In this document: one piece after another, positions 46,134 through 57,900 of the stretch
Position numbering within the stretch: the stretch's first letter is position 1
How the letters are laid out: each line of letters starts with the position of its first letter
Source of the DNA: Populus alba
Lineage: Eukaryota; Streptophyta; Magnoliopsida; Malpighiales; Salicaceae
Direction: 5' to 3'
Assembly: GCF_005239225.2 (NCBI RefSeq)
Contig: NC_133302.1
Location: forward strand, 7,006,001-7,070,000
DNA: 64,000 bases
The notes under the pieces: generated by a model
Seen by the model: only the letters and a program-made list of their open reading frames with translations
Database searches by the model: none
Told to the model about the DNA's origin: nothing
Position numbers and translations under genes: made by a program

Positions 46134-46666
46134 AGACCAATATTAATTTATGTAAACTGTAATTTCTTATAGTACTATATTTTATGATGAAACATAAAAC
46201 ATACAAATCACACCAATTCTTCACTCCACACAACAATCCAAGCAAATACAACACAAGCAAATTCACTCCAAAAGAGGGGAAAAAAGGCACAACACATGGG
46301 GACTTTTTTCTAGGAAACTCAAGGAGAGTCTTGTTTCCTAGTTATTTTAAGGTGTACATGAATTTATATCACTCCACACAACTCACAAACAAGCCTAGCA
46401 AGAAGTGCTGATACTAGCACTTCAGTTTTATTTTAATATTCCATAGCATCGTCAATTGCAGAAATCATGTCTTGAACATCAGCAACATTTCTATGAATCT
46501 GACTTACTTTGAAGAGCGAGCCTTCCTTATGTCTACCAATCTTTCCGCGAAGCTGCACAACATGAATCCAGAGGCAGCAATAAATATCCATGAAGAAGTT
46601 TGTATTGGTACGTGCTAAACAACTCATAAGAAATAAACCTAGACAAATTAAAAAATGTTAATCGTA
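46134..46666 (-). other. Downstream flank of the patatin-like gene
   Basis: 46140-46290 is related to 51980-52110 in the ghost block, which supports it being the old gene flank. A minus-strand frame at 46433-46627 (64 codons) begins 40 bp after the patatin stop and may be 3' untranslated sequence; I do not recognise its product. Confidence 0.5.
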
Positions 46667-49321
46667 CTATGTAAGTATGTCTTCATTCTTTTCCACCAGA
46701 TCTTCACCAATCTTCAAGAGACGTTTCAGGTTTTCATCACTTGAGTCGTCCAACGCGGCTTCAACATAACTCAGGTCAGCCTGATTGTGACCATAAGATA
46801 TAAAGTTAGTTTAGTAGGAATTTTAAATTAAGGTTTCGTTTGATATTATTCTCATATATTAATTTAAATTATTTTTAATTTTTTTACTCATAAAAAAATC
46901 ATAAAATTTTTATCATACACTATAAATCTTGGCTCGAGCAACCTTCAATTTTATTTTATTTTATTTTATTTTTCTTTTAAAATGGCATGGAGAAAAATAT
47001 TTGATATAAAATGCTTACGTGAGAATATCCCAACTCATTCTATATCTTAAATGCAACTCAATGGTACCTGGATACGAAGATAGTTTTCACTTAATCCACG
47101 TGATTGAAAGATGCTGGACATGTACATCTCAATCATTTCATCTGCTGAACTCATAAGAATATCAAGCAATGGATTGGAATTGTCATTTTGCCAAAGCCAA
47201 TTAAGGATCCCCCACTTGCTAGGATCTTCTCCAACCTCCAGCTTATCCTTTCCTTTTTGTTCTCCAGTTCCAAGGGACAGAAGAAGAATCTTACTGTAAT
47301 CGACCTTCTTCTCTTTAATTACCTCACATACGGCTAGCAAAGACTGGTAAAATTATCACATATGAGTCAATTAATTAAATTAAGGCATTGTTATTTACTT
47401 ATTTTTTTATGAACATCGAGCTAATAGGCAAAATATTTTCTCAATCCAGAATGATAGCTTCAAATTAAGGCATTGTTATTATCAAGTATCCAGCACTCAA
47501 CCACCTAGAACCTATTTTAAATTAATAGAAACGTACCATATTCAATCCAAAAACGAGTAAATTATAAAATAGAAAAAAAAAAACTACATGTGATCTACAA
47601 GGACTAAATTATAACTTAAGAGGAAAAATTAATTAGTTTTAACAATCTACAAGGACTAAATTATAACTTAATCATCCAGAAACCCTAAAGAAGTGGATTA
47701 CTGGTTCGCTTTTATCTACAAGCAAATTTCTTTCTTCATAGTTCATACCCCTAAACGAAATGGAATTCAGTACTAACATGTCTAATTCAACACAAATGCC
47801 TTTTTTCTATAGGGTAATAGCAGCTTACAGGATTATTGGCTGCTACACCACCATCAACTAAGTGGAATTCCTTGGCGCTGGCTGTCAAAAGATGAGGGGG
47901 GAAGTAACATGGTGCTGCTGACGTCGCAATGCATACATCAGACAATGGAGGATCCATTGACTCATCCCTTTTCGCCTATGAATTATTCATTAAAAATAAT
48001 ATGAGATAACCTTTGGATAAATATGTTAAAAATAATGGTACGAAATTATTAGAAAATCAAGAAGAATGACCTTCAAGGTAGAGAAGATGATTGGCCGAAA
48101 ACGCTTGATGTCAAAAGTGGGAATTATCACATTAGTGATAGTCTCACTGATTACGAGTTCCTCTGCTAAGCGTTCCTTGACGGTCTCATGCAGATAGCAA
48201 CCATCATATTTTGGTTGTAGGATAGACATAGCCATTTTACGGACTGGTTGAGGAATAATATCCACACGTATAATTTCCCTCAAGATATTATCCAAAATGT
48301 TTGTGCTGCTGCTGCTGGTGCTTATATTGCGTACGCTATAGTTTATCACAAGATAATACATCTTAGTTACATATGCATGCAGATGCATAATGGATTTTTT
48401 CTAGAGAAAAGGTTATTTTTTAAGGGATATTGTTTAACAGGAAAAAAACCATGTCATCTATTTTACTTACATGTTCTGTGCAACTTCAAGAGTACTTGGG
48501 TTTTGGGGCTTCGTCTTTGCTGCTTGATTATGGTGGCTTGCATCAGTTGACTCTTTTGAAAAGATATTCTTGCTATTTTCAATATAAAAACTAGTAATTT
48601 CTTTTGCAGTGAACAAAGGTCGCTTCATATGATCAGGAGCAGTAAGCATAGCTGTGATGAGCCCTCCTGTGCTTGTCCCAGCAATGAAGTCAAAATAGTC
48701 TGCAATCCTTACTTCCTTATCATTCTCCAACCCCTATATCAAAAGAAATAAAAATCATTCTAGCAATAGAAATTATGACGACTGCTACTTTTGAAGTCGT
48801 ATATAGTGTGCATATATAAACATTATAATAAATCTAGTCCAACAGATGAACACACGAAGTGAATGTCTTCGGACATTATTCAAAAGACATTAGAGACCTC
48901 ACCTATACTATGTAAAAATTTTATGTAACTTAAAAAATACATAAGAATTTCTTTCCTAAACAAAACACACACACAAACAAACACATACATAACACCTGTG
49001 TGCATATGTATAAGCATTGATCAACAAAACCTGGAGTATAGATTCAAGATAGCTAAGAACTTTGCTAGCAATGATGCCTCTCACTCCTCCACCGTCAATG
49101 CTAAGGACTGTGATAACTTCTTCATGAGGATCTGATTGTTTTGAACCTATGCCCCCTAAAATTTACCAAGATAGTAATAAAACAGCAGTGTCAGCAATAT
49201 ATTGATGATATGGATGATCAAATATATGTTTTAGTACATAGGTTTTGCTACAAAAGATGTTATAGATAGGAGAATATATGAAATTCTTGAGCATCAATTG
49301 AAAGCTTAGGTACTCACCCAT
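46667..49321 (-). CDS. Patatin-like phospholipase (acyl hydrolase), seven exons
   Basis: Coding exons, 5' to 3': 49318-49321, 49031-49155, 48471-48733, 48071-48314, 47829-47975, 47068-47343, 46667-46780. They join in one frame of about 390 codons, and all introns are GT-AG. Family hallmarks are complete: oxyanion-hole DGGGVRG (residues 22-28), nucleophile elbow GTSTG (Ser about 64) and catalytic Asp in [10 protein letters not shown] (about 253). Patatin-like proteins release fatty acids from membrane lipids; the substrate here is unknown. No signal peptide or membrane segment is visible. The first exon supplies only ATG plus G, since no other upstream ATG keeps the frame. The exon-4 acceptor is ambiguous among four CAG triplets (48305-48314). 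The protein ends soon after [10 protein letters not shown], so the C-terminus may be shorter than in relatives. Confidence 0.9.
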
Positions 49322-49400
49322 AGTATGGAGATCAAACTGGAATTATTTTGATTGGTTAGTGGTTGCTACAAGCACTTGATGAGCAAGGACCGATTCTACC

Positions 49401-49410
49401 CCTTTTTATA
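49401..49410 (-). promoter_or_regulatory. TATA box of the patatin-like gene
   Basis: GCTATAAAAAGGGG on the minus strand, about 80-90 bp before the start codon. The ghost copy at 52 kb lacks it. Confidence 0.65.
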
Positions 49411-49429
49411 GCAAAAAAAGGGTGATATA

Positions 49430-50677
49430 CATTGATGGGACAAGATGAATGATTCTACCCGATAAAGAAAGTTCATAGACAAGTGGACCAACAAAGGTGC
49501 TTCATAAGCACCATGTCCATCTTGATCACTACGATTGATTGGTGATCGTAATTTCTTTTTGTTATCAAATATGAGTTTATTTATATTTTTTTAATATACC
49601 AATTCGTCAATTTTTTCCCCATCAAAATTAACAGCAACATTTATTATACGTAATAGCTTAGTTATAAATTAAATTAAATATCCTTCCTAAGAATTGTATT
49701 AAAAATTAATAAAGAACTAATAATTACACGGTGTACATCCTCCAAATTTAGTATTTATAAATTATATTTATAATGTATGTGTTTGACGTGACTTGATTCT
49801 ATTCGTGTCTATATACAGACTTCTTACAAGAATATTATGACATGAATTTTCTTTTATTATGATTGCTTTTCTTTTTAAACCCTTACGGTAAGAATGTGCT
49901 TTTCTTGTTAAAGCTTTCTTTTTCTTTTCCAATCCTTTTGTCTTTTGCACTTTTTTATCATTTCTCTCTTCTCGTGGAACACACATATATAAGGATTAAT
50001 TAACATAGATGATTTTTAGGTTTGTTTAACTGAAGTAATCATATCTATCTTTTTTTAATCATATTAATTAACATGTCTTGGAGAAAATCAAACAAAAAAT
50101 TATTTAATTCTCAATTTATAGTGGTTGTTCAAGCATCCCCCCGTCAGGAGATTAATTACACTATTCTGTAAGCTTGGAAATAAACTAAATATCACAGCAA
50201 CACCATTACCTTGGTGACGATGGTTAAGGGCGTCTATTTCATCTTTAACCATAAATATTTAATTTCAAATGATGGTATAGGAAATAAACTTCCTATAAAT
50301 TCGTCTAGTTATTCAGTGGTTGGAGTCTATTTTTAACCAGACTAAAGGATTTTAATTTTATCTTAATATATGAATCTCAATTAAAAAAAAGTACCATGTA
50401 TAAATAAAATGAAAACAAAAAAAATTATGAAAATTTAGTTACAAAGAAATATTTTATTTTAAATTTATAATTGTGTGACACTTTACACGATAAGATTTAT
50501 ACTATTTTATTATGACACTTTACACGATAAGATTTTGTAATAATGTCTCATTTTACTTAGATGATTTGTATAGTGGTTGTTCAAGCATACTCTCATCACG
50601 ATATTTAAGCAACACCATATTCATTATATGTAGAGGATTATTCTAATATTATAATTCCTATAGTTATTACCGTGTTC

Positions 50678-50727
<50 letters not shown>

Positions 50728-50889
50728 AATTGTGTGACAATTTACACACAAAGATTTTGTAATAATATGTCATAATTGACATATATATTAGTTCAAAGAT
50801 ATAAGTGACAGTCAAAATATACAAACATACACATGCACATATCTATATATGTTTGTGTTATTTTTTTAAAAAAAATACATTATGTTTTT
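49430..50889. repeat. Upstream flank of the patatin-like gene, block C
   Basis: Matches the ghost block (52150-53230) and block A (12700-13600) in the same orientation. Landmarks include GACAAGATGAATGATTCTA (49440), CTTAGTTATAAATTAAATTA (49660), a version of CATGAATTTTCTTTTATTAT (49839) and ACACTTTACACGATAAGATT (50479, again at 50517). It also contains a (TA)n run at 50680-50722. Confidence 0.75.
50610..50700 (+). repeat. Degenerate copia LTR relic
   Basis: GAGGATTATTCTAATATTAT then AATTCCTATAGTTATTACCG and TGTTCT follow the copia LTR at 7318-7475 base for base with scattered changes, before dissolving into the (TA)n run. Only this solo fragment is present. Confidence 0.65.
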
Positions 50890-51867
50890 AAAAATGTCTA
50901 GTCATCATGTTGATATATGATTTGACCGGTTTAGTTGGGAAAAGAAGTATTAAATGCTCTTGAAAAGTAATTGCTTGAATAGATTTTTCAGATAAAAAAA
51001 AGAAGATGATGAACGATAACCGAAACAGCCTGGTTTTTGCTAAAGTTCAATTTAGTCCTTCAATTTTAAATTTTATTTAATTACACCCCTGATTGGCTTT
51101 AAACTTTTAATTTTGTGCAATATTGCCCCTAACTAACTTCAACATCACTCCTATATATCAATGCCTTTTTTTTTTTTGATTCATGATTTTGAATTTATGT
51201 AAATTGACCCTCAACTGACAATTAAACATTTAATTTTTTTTAATTTCGCCCCTGATTTCAATTAATTGGGCATCTATAGTTCAACACCTTTACAAAAAAG
51301 CCCTTAACTATGATTTTCTTTAATTTTATCTCAAATTGCCCTAAACTTTTGATTTTCTTCTAATTTCACATTTGATTTGAACCAATTGACTTTTAACAAT
51401 TAAGCGGGTCCTCTAAAATTTCATCTTCTCAATTAAGCTCAAATTAGGATTCCAAACTTAATATTTCACCAATTAAATTTCTAATAACATTAATTTAACT
51501 CATTTAAAGTATAATTAAATCCTTGCACTTAATTAAATTCTTTAACTGGACCCAAATAAATTCTTAAATATAATTAAAATTTTAATTTGACCCATGATTA
51601 AATCAATTTGGCCTATTAAAAATCTAATTATGTCTCTAGGTTTAATTTTTATGCAAATTTGTTCAATAATAATTTAATTTAACATTGAATCTGCATTGTC
51701 TTTTCGATGTTTGGTACAATTAGACTCTCAATTCATCAAAAATTGCCGCCTTGATTCCTCCATAACACCAGTACCCCCCTTGTTGTTATTATTTTATTAT
51801 TTTATTTTTATTTTGAAAAGAAAAAAGAGTAGATTTGGAGGGAATAACCCAAAATAAATTATGATCA
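50890..51867 (-). repeat. Reversed LTR fragment, 5' part
   Basis: Same family as 4806-7040: GAAGATGATGAACGATAACC (51001) versus GAAGATGATGAATAGTAACC (6661), then TTTAGTCCTT and AATTACACCCC phrases. The minus-strand LTR start is likely TGATCATAATTTATTTTGGG at 51867. Its left end is shared with 13590-13715 in block A. Confidence 0.7.
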
Positions 51868-53290
51868 AAATAATAAAGAAATTCAATTCCCCATATCACT
51901 TTGGTAAAGAAGAAAAGGTCGAGTTTATGTATGAATTTTAGGCTTGGTTCATCCTACTAGAATCAACATATAATGTTGTTAATGTACATATTTATGATAC
52001 CACAAATATACAACTAACTCCAAATCCTCACTCCACACGAAAATCCAAGCAAAACTTGTTCAACAATACAAACATAAGAAAATTCACTCATGGAAAAGAA
52101 AAAAAGGCAAGAAAAGGAAAGTTCTTAGACAAGATGAATGATTCATTCATCTTGCCGCCTTGATCCATTGATAGGACAAGATGAATGATTCTAACCGAAA
52201 AAGAAAGTTCTTAGACAAGTGGACCAACAAAGGTGCTTCATGAACACCATGTCCATATTGGTCAATACAATTTGGTTGATAACGTAATTTCTTTTTTTAT
52301 ATAAAATATGAGTTTATTTATATTTTTTTAATATACAGCAATTCGTTAGATTTTTTTCCATCAAAATTAACAGCAGCAATTATTATACGTAATAGCTTAG
52401 TTATAAATTAAATTAAATATCCTTCCCAAGAATATGTAAAAAGAGCGAACGGATATTTTAAATGAAAAACAAATTGATAATAAGCATATTCACCATGTCA
52501 GCTAGTCATGAGACCAATCTCTGCTGCTTCGAATATTATGACACGAATTTTCTTTTATTATGATTGCTTTTCTTTTTAACTCCTTACGGTAAGAATGTGC
52601 TTTTCTTGTTAAAGTTTTTTCTTTCCAATCCTTGTGTCTTCTGCACTTTTTTATCATTTGTTTCTTCTCGTGTTACACACATAAATAAGGATTAACAAAT
52701 ATGATTTGTAGGTTTGTTTAAGTGAAGTAATCATATCTATGATCTTTGTTAATCATATTAATTAACATGTCTTGGAGAAAATGGAACAAAAAATGATTTA
52801 ATTCTCACTTTATAGTGGTTGTTCAAGCGTTCCCTCATCAGGAGATTTACACTATCCTGTAAGCTTGGAAACTAATATCGAAGCAACACCATTACCTTGG
52901 TGACGATGCTTAAGGGAGTGTATTTCATCTTTAACTATAAATATTTAATTTCAAATGATGGTATAGAAAATAAAGTTCCTATAAATTCGTCTAGTTATTC
53001 AGTGGTTGGAGTCTATCAATTCAAAAAAGTACCACATATAAATAAAAGAAAAGAAAAATTAAAATTAATTTCTATGAAAATTTAGTTACGCTGAAATATT
53101 TTATTTTAATTTTATAATTGTGTGACACTTTATACGATAAGATTGTTTAATAATTAACATGTCTCCATTGACATAAATTAGTTCAAAGATATATGTGAGA
53201 GTCAAAATATATGTCTGTGTTGGTTTTTTTTTAATCTAAATCATGCCTCTAATTAAAAAAGCTAATGTTTATTCCGATCAATAAAGTATT
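51868..53290. repeat. Ghost patatin locus, block D: 3' flank joined to 5' flank
   Basis: 51980-52110 resembles the patatin 3' flank (46140-46290; shared CTCACTCCACAC, AATCCAAGCAAA, AAATTCACTC). From about 52150 it resembles the 5' flank (49435 onward; GACAAGATGAATGATTCTA, AGACAAGTGGACCAACAAAG). The whole coding region and TATA box are absent between them. Downstream, 52530-53220 matches 49835-50560 and block A. I see no gene. Confidence 0.75.
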
Positions 53291-53318
53291 CAATGTTGAT
53301 TAATCATACAACATTGTC

Positions 53319-53324
<6 letters not shown>

Positions 53325-53365
<41 letters not shown>
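53325..53365. repeat. (TA)n microsatellite
   Basis: About 20 TA units directly before the LTR fragment. A shorter TA run sits at the equivalent place in the LTR at 16055. Confidence 0.95.
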
Positions 53366-53368
<3 letters not shown>

Positions 53369-53960
53369 GAATCATGTTGGAGTTTTGGATAAAATTAAGA
53401 GTTTAATTATACCTCGTTATACCCAAGACCATAAAAACTAAGATTTAATTGATTATAGGATGAATCTACATAAAAAAAAAAAAAAAATTATAGCCGTGGT
53501 TATAATTAGATTTTTAATAAACCAATTTGATTTAATCATTGACTAAATTAAAAGTTTAATTATGTTTAAAAATTAATTTGGATCAAATTAAAAGATTTAA
53601 TTAGGTGCAAGGACTTAATTATACTTTTAATAGGTAAATTAATTTTATTAGACTTAATTAGTAAAAAATTAAGTTTTTAAAGCTCAATTTGGGTTTAATC
53701 GAGAAGATTAGAATTTTTAGAGGACAAAACTTAGTTTTTACAAAGTTGATTGAAATCAAGGGTAAATTTGCAAGAAAAACAAAGTTTTAGATCAATTAGA
53801 GGTTAAATTGAAGAAATTCACAGTCAATGATTTTTTTAGAAAGGACACTAAAGTTCATAGACTTAATTCTATTGAAGAGAAGGGTAAAATTGAAGAAATT
53901 AAATGTTTAATGGTCAATTAAGGATTAATTTGCATAAATCCAAAACCATGCACCACAAGG
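53366..53960 (+). repeat. LTR fragment, 5' part, plus orientation
   Basis: Parallel to 16060-16690 of the LTR at 15928: AGAATCATGTTGGAGTTTTG, ATTAGATTTTTAATAAACCA, GGTGCAAGGACTTAATTATA. It stops where DNA shared with the MCM9 pseudogene flank begins. Confidence 0.8.
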
Positions 53961-54959
53961 TATATTAATCTATACATATAAATCAAGCATTTACTGGAAG
54001 ATATTCCAAGAAAGATATTGGATGGAGTACAATCTTGTCACCAAATCTTGTTCTCTGATTGATCTTAATTTCTTGAAGGTATTGACAACTTGTGGCTCCT
54101 CAACCTGGCAATAACATTCATTAAAAGATCACACAAAGCTTCATGATTTGACTAGAAGTTAACACAACAACAAACAAGGAAACCTTCATCCAAAATCATC
54201 AATCAATCAGATGAATAACAAGGAAAACTGCTCAATCAAATGATATTAAGATACTATATCATATGGTTAGGCATCTCTCACTCAATGCAAGCTATGTTTG
54301 CATGTGGTTTTCTAAACAATTGACAAAATATAGACTAACACAGTCATTAATTTAAACTACAAAGTCGTAATTTATCAATGACACTAGAAATTTTACTAGG
54401 TTTCCTCTCACTTGGAAATTAAACAATGGTAAATGTGAACCTATGGGGCAAAATCTTCTCCCTCTGTTTTCCCTCATGGTTGTTCCGAAAAAGAGAAAAT
54501 GCATTGATTTTTTATTTTCCTCTCCTTCATTTTCTTTCCTCCCAGCTTCTACTTCTCCCACACATAGTTTCCCTCAATCAAAATGTAGTTTTCTCTGAAA
54601 ATCACTTGAGGTCCTCGAAATTCCACGTGCTGCATCCCACTTTTTTGTCTTCCTAGAAAAAATGGAATGAAATCAGGTTAAACCCCTCCTGTGAATTCAA
54701 ATATGATTTTCCATGTTCTACTCAAATTATAACTTTTGTTAAATAAGCATAAAAAGCAATTCCACGTCTACTTAATCTGACCATTGCCAAACTCTATACA
54801 ATAATTAACATTTCAATGAAATGCATGTCAAGCAGTAATATAGTCACGGAAAAAGCTACAAAACAAAATGGCAGTCACCTTAGGATAAAAGCTTGACTAT
54901 GAAAAGCAGGTGGGAATGAAATCATACTGCTGGTGAAGATGCTTTTGCTTTCTGTATTG
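53961..54959 (-). other. MCM9 3' flank, duplicated at 31200-32190
   Basis: Nearly collinear with the left copy. It includes ATCTATACATATAAATC at 53967-53983, the unoccupied relative of the LINE insertion site. Frames at 54352-54656 are conserved between the copies only through overall DNA identity and show no known domain. Confidence 0.7.
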
Positions 54960-57900
54960 TCATCTAGACAATCCTTCTATGATGTTAACATCAGAATACT
55001 CATCAAACGATCTCAACTTTTCAAGTATTAGTCCCTCCTGCTTGGCATCTAGGTATTAGGTGTAGTTAAGATTCAATACCATGCATTTAAGAGTTAAGAT
55101 AACTATGGATTGATCAACATGAATATGCATCATGATCTGTAAAATGAACATACAGTAATCTTTATGTCATTTAAACAACAGAAAGAAAGAAATCCTTTAC
55201 TACTTTAAACAAGAGAAAGGACTATAGAAGCTTGGTGTTGGACAAAAATTGGCTCAAGTGCCAAGCTCATGTACTAAGAAATTTTACAGAGAAACTTTCT
55301 ATAGGATCTCCACCTACTCTTTGATAGGCCTCTACAAAGAAGTGTCTAAAATTCTAGCAAAATAGTTGAATGCTGTCAAAGAGGGAACTAATTTGTCATA
55401 AAAGAGAAAGTGTAGTGAGAATAATTAACTAGAGAACAAATTCATGCATCATCATGCTGGGAAAACCAAACATCTTTCACTCAGTAATAATATTTAGCGT
55501 GCACAAATAAATGCTGTGATAGATACCAGCTAATCACAGTTTTTGCAAGCATGTATGTACGTTTAAGCATGCCCAGATTGCTAACAAGGATACATTCTTC
55601 ATCAGGATTTTCTGTGAAATTTGAGTGCAGGGAATTCCCAGCACTGTCAACAATGGCTGATGTAGTCATAGATGATTCGATACATAAAATTGCCATAATG
55701 GCATCTATCCGAGTGACCTCATTTCTGAACATAAGTCTTGCATGTGCTGCAACATTGAGAAGTCAAATTCTGATAATTTAATGGACAAATAATCAACATA
55801 AATATTGAAATACCTTGAGCTAGGCGTATCAAACTTTCCAGCATGCGCACGGTAGTCCTTGCTACAAATTAGAAATAGTACGATACAATAAAAGGAAAAA
55901 TAAAAAAGCAACAATAATAATAGGGCTGAAAGAGTAATTTACTGAGGAACCTGCATTATAAGTTGCAGATCTTCGTTGGAGTTGATAATAACTTGAAATA
56001 ACCTTTTCAGCTTCCTTGGTAAGCACAGGCCTGAAGTACCCCTTAACAAAATGAATATACCTGCAAATATGTTTTGAAGAAGCTGAGCACTTGCCTTTCT
56101 GAAACAGGAACAGGTTATGCAGCATAATGTGCTTAATTGAAACACAAATGTGTGCGCTTGCATGCATGTGTGTGTCTCAAAGACAGTTACGCCAGAATTC
56201 CCTCTTTAAGTTGGCAGGGCCAAAATGTTACCAGAGTAACATCAAATCCCCCATTTAACTAATTTAGAATACAAAAGAAATAGGAAAATCATGAATGATA
56301 ACATTTCACTCCAAAACAGGGAGGAGAGGTGCAATGTTACCCTCCAAGCATGGGAGTTAAATGATTCCCTAGAAAAGTTGTCTTGTTGACCTGAGTCCCC
56401 AGTCACCAGACAGTCAATTATGACCACTATGCTCTACTCTCTCTCCATTTACTATTGAACCAAAAGAGTATTTTACCTGCGAAGCATAGAAAATGTCCAG
56501 ATATTACCCAAATCTTCATCATGATCTCCTTTGTTTGACTCACCCTACAAATAAGTTTCAGAAAACAGTGAGGCTTTAAATGAGTCAATTGCTTTATGAC
56601 ATAACATTGAACCCATATTTGATTTCTTATCACCTCATTGAGAATGTGAGACGATACAACAGCATCCCATTCAGGATTCTTAGTATCCAAGAGGACCAAA
56701 ACAATGTCAAATCTGCTCAATAATGGTCCCGAGAGTGCGGTGTTGACAGAGAGAGCTAGATCAAGTTAAGGACAAAGCAATACTATCACTTGTGTGTGTG
56801 TGTGTGTGTGTGTGGCGGGAAGTACAATTTATGTTTCAAACAATGTCCAACAATAGAGGTGATAAGGGTGATTTCAGCCTCCAAATCACATAGGTGGGTA
56901 AACAAACTTAAACGGCCAGTGACAACCAATTGGTTAATATATTCTTCTTTTTTCTTGTTGACACAATTTGGTTTGATTAATTGAGTTGATGGAAGTGATA
57001 CATTGATCAGGGTCATACTGTCCTTTGGGATTTGTTGCGCCAAAGACAATTGTCCTAGTACTTAAAGTAGTAACAAGACCAGCCTGGAAAAAAAAAAAGA
57101 ACAAATACAAAATTGGATTCAAGCTTTAGACCAAGCAGTCAATAGACAAGAACAACTAATAAAAAATGATCAAAAGAAATTTCAGAGAATCTCAAACATA
57201 ATACTGAAAGCATATAAAGCATACAGTAGTATAGTATAGCCATAGGGGTCATGGATACATGTATGAAAAATTGATGCGTGATAACATCTATGACACATGA
57301 AGTGATGATACAACATGTATTTTCTGTCATCAATATGATCTGTATTTCTTCCACCCTCAATGATGCAGAACCAATTTATGAACATTAAGGAAACAACCTC
57401 CAAAACTCATGAGAACCAAATCTCTGAAAACTCATTTATCAATCTTCTAGATTATCAATTGATCATGGAGTAAGAGGCGCCTGAGAAACTTCCTACAGTT
57501 CCTTGTTTAGGTGAAACTGAAAACTGTACTGATTGAACAAGAGTTTCTTTCTAATGTTTAACTAGGGTGCTATTCATGGACATAATGCATATAGAAATAT
57601 GCAAGCCAAATCCTATAGGGAAACTAAACAACAGTAAAACCCACTAGATAGGAGATATAACCATATTATTTGTAAAGCAGACTTTATTTAAATAACCAAT
57701 GAGCATGTGGCTCAATTGCCACCCATATCCCTCTCGTTTAAGAAGTCTTGGGTTAAAACTTTCTCCCTGGTTTCTTTTTTTAAAAAAACCCAGCTAAATG
57801 GTAGATATTGATACTTCTAAGAATCTCAAACAAGCCTCCATCTTAAGCAATCAAATGTTAATTCCCATATCATTTTTCTTCATTTTCCATCACTCAATCA

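Noticed and set aside
46433..46627. Extra last exon of the patatin-like gene
   Set aside because: The frame lacks patatin features and the preceding exon already ends with a stop; 3' untranslated sequence is more likely.
57139..57403. Overlapping minus-strand frames of about 73 codons
   Set aside because: Intronic in MCM9, between well-supported exons, with no domain.
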